This document shows, piece by piece, positions 4,924-7,679 of a stretch of DNA of 7,679 bases; position 1 is the stretch's first letter; every line of letters begins with the position of its first letter. Made by a program: the position numbers and the translations under genes. The notes under the pieces were generated by a model. It searched no databases, was not told the DNA's origin, and saw only the letters and a list, made by a program, of their open reading frames with translations. Source of the DNA: Chitinophagia bacterium (lineage in GTDB: Bacteria > Bacteroidota > Bacteroidia > Chitinophagales > Chitinophagaceae); contig RGMU01000068.1 of assembly GCA_010021705.1 (NCBI GenBank), forward strand, positions 1 to 7,679. The letters are read 5' to 3'.

Positions 4924-6186
4924 ATGAACAATTTATTACACATCCTATCTTCCGGGTTTTTACAGGCATTGCAGGAGCTGCAAGTGAATAAGTTGCGCAC
5001 CTTTTTGTCGCTTATTGGCATTACGATTGGCATATTTTGTATTATATCTGTATTAACGGTATTGGACAGTGCTAAAACGTCTATCAAAAGTAATTTGAGT
5101 GAATTAGGGGGTGATGTGTTGTATTTTGGCAGATGGCCCTCTTTTAATGATGACACCGGCGAGTTTAAGTGGTGGGAATATATGATGCGCCCCAGCCTAA
5201 CCCTAATGGATGCCAATGCGGTGAATAGCCAACTGCACAATGTAGCCACCACGTGTATTTCGCTGCCTATCAAAAATGCTACCATAAAAAATAGGGAGCA
5301 GCAAATAAGCAATAGTGGCATATATGCGGTGTCGGCAGGGTTTGAAAAGGTGCAAAAAGTGGATATTGTGTTAGGCAGGTTTTTGAACCAAGCCGAGCTA
5401 ATGGGGGGGCATAATGTGGCTGTGATAGGCAATGAGGTTTATAATACGCTATTTCCTACCGGCATTAATCCTTTGGGGAAGAACATAAGCGTGAATGGGA
5501 AAAACTTTATTGTTGTGGGTACGTTAAAAAAAGCGGGAGGGTTTAACCCCGCCGGCTTTGACCTTGATAATGGTATTATCATATCTTATGTAGCAGCTAT
5601 GGGCATGGTCAATGTGCGCTCTTTAGAGTATAATCCTTATATGATAGTTAAGGCGCATAGTGAAAAAAATGTAGCCCAAGTGGAAGATGAAGCAAGAGGT
5701 ATTTTAAGACGGATACACCATATAAAACCCACCAAAGGTGATGATTTTGGCGTGAGGAAGCTAAGTGGTCTTAGCGCAATATTAGACCGAACCTTTAATA
5801 CGTTTAATGCCATTGGGCTGTTTATTTCTTTTTTTTCGCTTTTGGTGGGGGCATTTGGCATTGCCAACATTATGTTTGTAACGGTACGAGACCGCACCAA
5901 ACAAATAGGGTTAAAAAAAGCTATAGGGGCAAGGGGTTCGTCCATATTATTAGAATTTTTAATAGAAGCCACCGTATTGTGCTTAGTAGGCGGGCTAACG
6001 GGCATATCGTTGGTAGTTATTTTGTTTAAGGCTGCGGGTAGTTCAATGGGCATGGAGGTGTCTATGTCCGGTGGTAATTTTATGTTTGGAATATGCGTAT
6101 CGGTATTAGTAGGGCTGTTATCGGGCTTTATACCGGCATTAAGGGCAGCAAGGCTGGATGCAGCAGTTGCCATTCGTACTCATTAA
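4924..6186 (+). CDS. MacB/FtsX-type ABC transporter permease
   Basis: This 420-residue inner-membrane permease has the type VII (MacB-like) ABC layout. One transmembrane helix near residues 24-47 follows the typical NKLRTFLSLIGITIG segment. A large periplasmic MacB_PCD domain spans about 48-290. Three more helices follow at about 296-320, 345-369 and 387-406, forming the FtsX domain. The cytoplasmic stretch VRDRTKQIGLKKAIGAR (321-337) is the signature that contacts the ATPase, and the C-terminus has the family ending PALRAARLDAAVAIRTH. Such permeases do not move substrates through the membrane. They couple cytoplasmic ATP hydrolysis to periplasmic movements that drive lipoprotein release, efflux through TolC-like channels or cell-wall hydrolase control. 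No ATPase, adaptor or outer-membrane channel gene lies next to it, so its MacB/LolD-like ATPase must be encoded elsewhere; function is open. It probably forms an operon with the phosphoribosyltransferase 12 bases downstream. The stop is TAA. Confidence 0.92.
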   Translation: MNNLLHILSSGFLQALQELQVNKLRTFLSLIGITIGIFCIISVLTVLDSAKTSIKSNLSELGGDVLYFGRWPSFNDDTGEFKWWEYMMRPSLTLMDANAVNSQLHNVATTCISLPIKNATIKNREQQISNSGIYAVSAGFEKVQKVDIVLGRFLNQAELMGGHNVAVIGNEVYNTLFPTGINPLGKNISVNGKNFIVVGTLKKAGGFNPAGFDLDNGIIISYVAAMGMVNVRSLEYNPYMIVKAHSEKNVAQVEDEARGILRRIHHIKPTKGDDFGVRKLSGLSAILDRTFNTFNAIGLFISFFSLLVGAFGIANIMFVTVRDRTKQIGLKKAIGARGSSILLEFLIEATVLCLVGGLTGISLVVILFKAAGSSMGMEVSMSGGNFMFGICVSVLVGLLSGFIPALRAARLDAAVAIRTH

Positions 6187-6198
6187 TCTGTTTTATAC

Positions 6199-6699
6199 AT
6201 GGAAAAGAAAAGAATATTAATATTAGACAGTGCACGCATTGATTTGAAGCTAAAGCGCATGGCTTATGAAATATGGGAGCATAACAGCGAAGAGAGCGAA
6301 TTGGTGTTTGTAGGCGTGGAAGGTGCAGGCATGGCATTGGCTACCAATTTGGCAAACTTATTGGGCGCAATATCGCCTATAAAGGTATCTATTTATTCGC
6401 TGCTAATCAATAAAAAACAGCCCCTGAACCATGCTTTAGATACTACGGAAAACCTTAGCCATAAGGTGGTTATACTAATTGACGATGTAGCCAATTCCGG
6501 CAAAACACTTACTTATTCTTTACCTGCGTTGCTTAATTTTGATTTGAAAAAAGTGATGGTGGCAGTATTGGTGGACAGAAAGCATAAATCTTTTCCGATA
6601 GCCTGCGATATAGTGGGGCATACGCTATCTACCACTTTGCAAGAGCATATTGAAGTAGAAATTGAAGGAACGGAAATAAAGGCGGTTTATTTGGAGTAA
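6199..6699 (+). CDS. Phosphoribosyltransferase-family protein, PyrR-like
   Basis: This 166-residue protein has a type I phosphoribosyltransferase fold. The PRPP-binding motif is VILIDDVANSGKT (residues 91-103) with the paired acidic residues D95-D96. An earlier loop, GVEGAGMALA (39-48), fits the pyrophosphate-binding loop. VDRKHKSFPIACDIVG (125-140) parallels the VDRGHRELPI...VG segment of PyrR, the bifunctional uracil phosphoribosyltransferase and pyrimidine regulator. Type I enzymes transfer phosphoribose between PRPP and a nucleobase. The actual base, or a purely regulatory role, cannot be told from sequence, and I see no pyrimidine genes nearby. It starts 12 bases after the ABC permease stop, on the same strand and with no promoter box in the gap, so co-transcription is likely. 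The stop is TAA and the gene appears intact. Confidence 0.83.
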   Translation: MEKKRILILDSARIDLKLKRMAYEIWEHNSEESELVFVGVEGAGMALATNLANLLGAISPIKVSIYSLLINKKQPLNHALDTTENLSHKVVILIDDVANSGKTLTYSLPALLNFDLKKVMVAVLVDRKHKSFPIACDIVGHTLSTTLQEHIEVEIEGTEIKAVYLE

Positions 6700-6906
6700 G
6701 AGGTTCAAAAAGAATATTTTTGGGTAAATATCCCCTATTTCACACCTTAATTAGCATAGTTGTAACTTTTTTTACGCGAAACCTTTGTTTATTGAATAGC
6801 TTGTAATAAATTCACGCCCTAAATCGGTTTTTTGTGGGATACTATAAAAAACGATTAGATGTATTACATTTGTAACGGAATATCAATTTTAGATAAAACA
6901 AACAGT
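6700..6906. other. AT-rich intergenic region upstream of the SusC-like gene
   Basis: About 200 bases without a supported gene. I see no convincing intrinsic terminator for the preceding operon; GGG-TAAATAT-CCC at 6722-6734 is only a three-pair stem. TTGTAA occurs three times (6760, 6801, 6870), the last overlapping the candidate -7 box, but this is weak in AT-rich DNA. It most likely holds the promoter and control sites of the SusC-like gene. Confidence 0.5.
6865..6872 (+). promoter_or_regulatory. Candidate -7 box for the SusC-like gene
   Basis: TACATTTG is a full TANNTTTG match, 34 bases before the ATG at 6907, giving a leader of roughly 25-30 bases. The nearest good TTTG (6831-6834) is 30 bases upstream, too far for a standard -33 element. 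The promoter may therefore depend on an activator or an alternative -33. Confidence 0.42.
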
Positions 6907-7679
6907 ATGAGAAGACTTTTGTTAGCAGTTGTGGTGTGGCTTGCCGGTTGTATGACCGTAATGGCGCAAACACATAATGTAGTAGGTAAAGTGCTTGACG
7001 AAACGGGGCAAGGCTTACCGCAAGTAATTATTAATGTTAAAGGTACAATAACCGGAACGGCAACAGATGCCAACGGTGATTTTAACTTAGACGTGCCCGA
7101 TGGTAAAAACGTAAAATTGGTATTCCAATGCGTGGGGTATAATACCATTACGGTAGCCGCCGATGATGGTCAAACAGAAATTCGCGTGAAAATGGTGCGC
7201 AATGCAAAAACTTTAGAAGGTGCTGTGGTTACAGCCTTTGGTTTGCGCCGTGAAAAAAGAGAGGTGGGCTTTAATGCTACCACCATTGGCAATGATGAAC
7301 TAACTGCGGGCAACAACACCAGTACGCTATCCGGCTTGCAAGGTAAAGTTGCCGGTGCCAACATTAGCAGCACTACCGGCGGTCCCGGTGGTAGCACAAG
7401 AGTGGTACTACGCGGTGAAAAATCTATTGTAAACAACAACAACGCCCTCATAGTAGTGGATGGTGTGATTACCAACAACTATGATAGGTTGCGCAGCACA
7501 TCGGGTGGCGATAATGATGTACTTTCCGGTACAGACTTTGGTAATAGTGCCAACGATTTAGACCCTGATGAAATAGAGTCTGTAACCGTGCTAAACGGTG
7601 CTTCTGCTACTGCGCTATATGGTGAGCGTGGTGCTAAAGGAGCGGTGATGATAACCACTAAAAAAGGTAGAAAACACAT
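6907..7679 (+). CDS. SusC/RagA-family TonB-linked outer-membrane protein, 3'-truncated by the window edge
   Basis: The frame is open from ATG 6907 to the window end (257 codons); complete SusC-like proteins are about 1000 residues. Residues 1-21 (MRRLLLAVVVWLAGCMTVMAQ) form a signal peptide. Residues 24-96 are a carboxypeptidase-D-regulatory-like beta sandwich (VVGKVLDETGQGLPQVIINV ... GTATDANGDFNL ... LVFQCVGY). TLEGAVVTAFG (102-112) corresponds to the SusC-class segment usually read as LDEVVVTALG, just before the plug domain. The plug includes LQGKVAGANI, VVLRG, NALIVVDGVITNN, and a closing DPDEIESVTVLNGASATALYG followed by GAKGAVMITTKKG. The family imports oligosaccharides, peptides or other large solutes across the outer membrane with TonB/ExbBD energy and a SusD-type surface lipoprotein, presumably encoded just beyond the window. 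Substrate cannot be assigned. LAGC within the signal peptide resembles a lipobox, but cleavage after MA-Q is the family norm. Confidence 0.93.
   Translation, partial: MRRLLLAVVVWLAGCMTVMAQTHNVVGKVLDETGQGLPQVIINVKGTITGTATDANGDFNLDVPDGKNVKLVFQCVGYNTITVAADDGQTEIRVKMVRNAKTLEGAVVTAFGLRREKREVGFNATTIGNDELTAGNNTSTLSGLQGKVAGANISSTTGGPGGSTRVVLRGEKSIVNNNNALIVVDGVITNNYDRLRSTSGGDNDVLSGTDFGNSANDLDPDEIESVTVLNGASATALYGERGAKGAVMITTKKGRKH

Noticed and set aside
4890..6173. Minus-strand open frames opposite the ABC permease (4890-5432, 5637-6173)
   Set aside because: They mirror the codon pattern of the permease and have no recognisable domains; the permease motifs on the plus strand are decisive.
6760..6875. 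Three TTGTAA copies upstream of the SusC-like gene as operator repeats
   Set aside because: Spacing is irregular (41 and 69 bases), flanks differ, and hexamers like this are common in AT-rich spacers.
6864..7679. Minus-strand open frames opposite the SusC-like gene
   Set aside because: The plus strand has one uninterrupted frame with signal peptide, regulatory domain and plug motifs; the others are shadows.

Overview
The window looks like ordinary chromosome from a member of the Bacteroidota, probably a Chitinophagales/Sphingobacteriales-like lineage (inference from gene families). Three things point there. It has the start of a SusC/RagA-type TonB-linked outer-membrane protein and an Omp28/DUF4783-type exported gene set. 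It lacks obvious Shine-Dalgarno sequences. Most gene starts are preceded by a TANNTTTG box, the -7 element of the Bacteroidota primary sigma factor. The DNA is moderately AT-rich. I see no phage, insertion sequence, CRISPR array or defence locus.

Layout, left to right. (1) The 3' two-thirds of prfA (release factor 1, 1-663). (2) A compact tRNA-Gln(TTG) unit: two tandem promoter candidates of different type (a perfect TTGACA-N17-TATAAT and a Bacteroidota-type TTTG-N20-TACCTTTG), the tRNA (784-854) and a strong intrinsic terminator (868-892). (3) A decayed gene (1039-about 1433) for an exported thioredoxin-fold/Omp28-like protein. It keeps a promoter, start codon and signal peptide, but a TAG stop follows the signal peptide directly and the 3' part is missing. 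(4) A DUF4783 exported small protein on the minus strand (1434-1886), whose stop codon abuts the decayed gene. (5) A divergent promoter region with an 11-bp inverted repeat whose two arms contain the two -7 boxes. (6) A GlcD-type FAD-linked oxidase (2040-3443), tail-to-tail with a 12-helix MFS_3-type exporter on the minus strand (3450-4733, or up to 4889). (7) A second divergent promoter region, then a probable two-gene operon: a MacB/FtsX-type ABC permease without an ATPase partner (4924-6186) and a PyrR-like phosphoribosyltransferase 12 bases downstream (6199-6699). (8) A roughly 200-base AT-rich gap with a candidate -7 box, then the first 257 codons of a SusC-like TonB-dependent receptor (6907 to the window end).

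The genes do not form one recognisable pathway; the window reads as several short, independent transcription units. The prfA and tRNA-Gln genes serve translation. The oxidase handles a 2-hydroxyacid or similar substrate. The MFS protein and ABC permease act at the inner membrane, and the SusC-like protein imports glycans or other large solutes at the outer membrane. I found no convincing evidence of an undescribed multi-gene system. The items most worth a second look are the perfect sigma70-style promoter in a Bacteroidota context, the signal-peptide-only remnant stopped by TAG, and the inverted repeat that embeds a divergent promoter pair.
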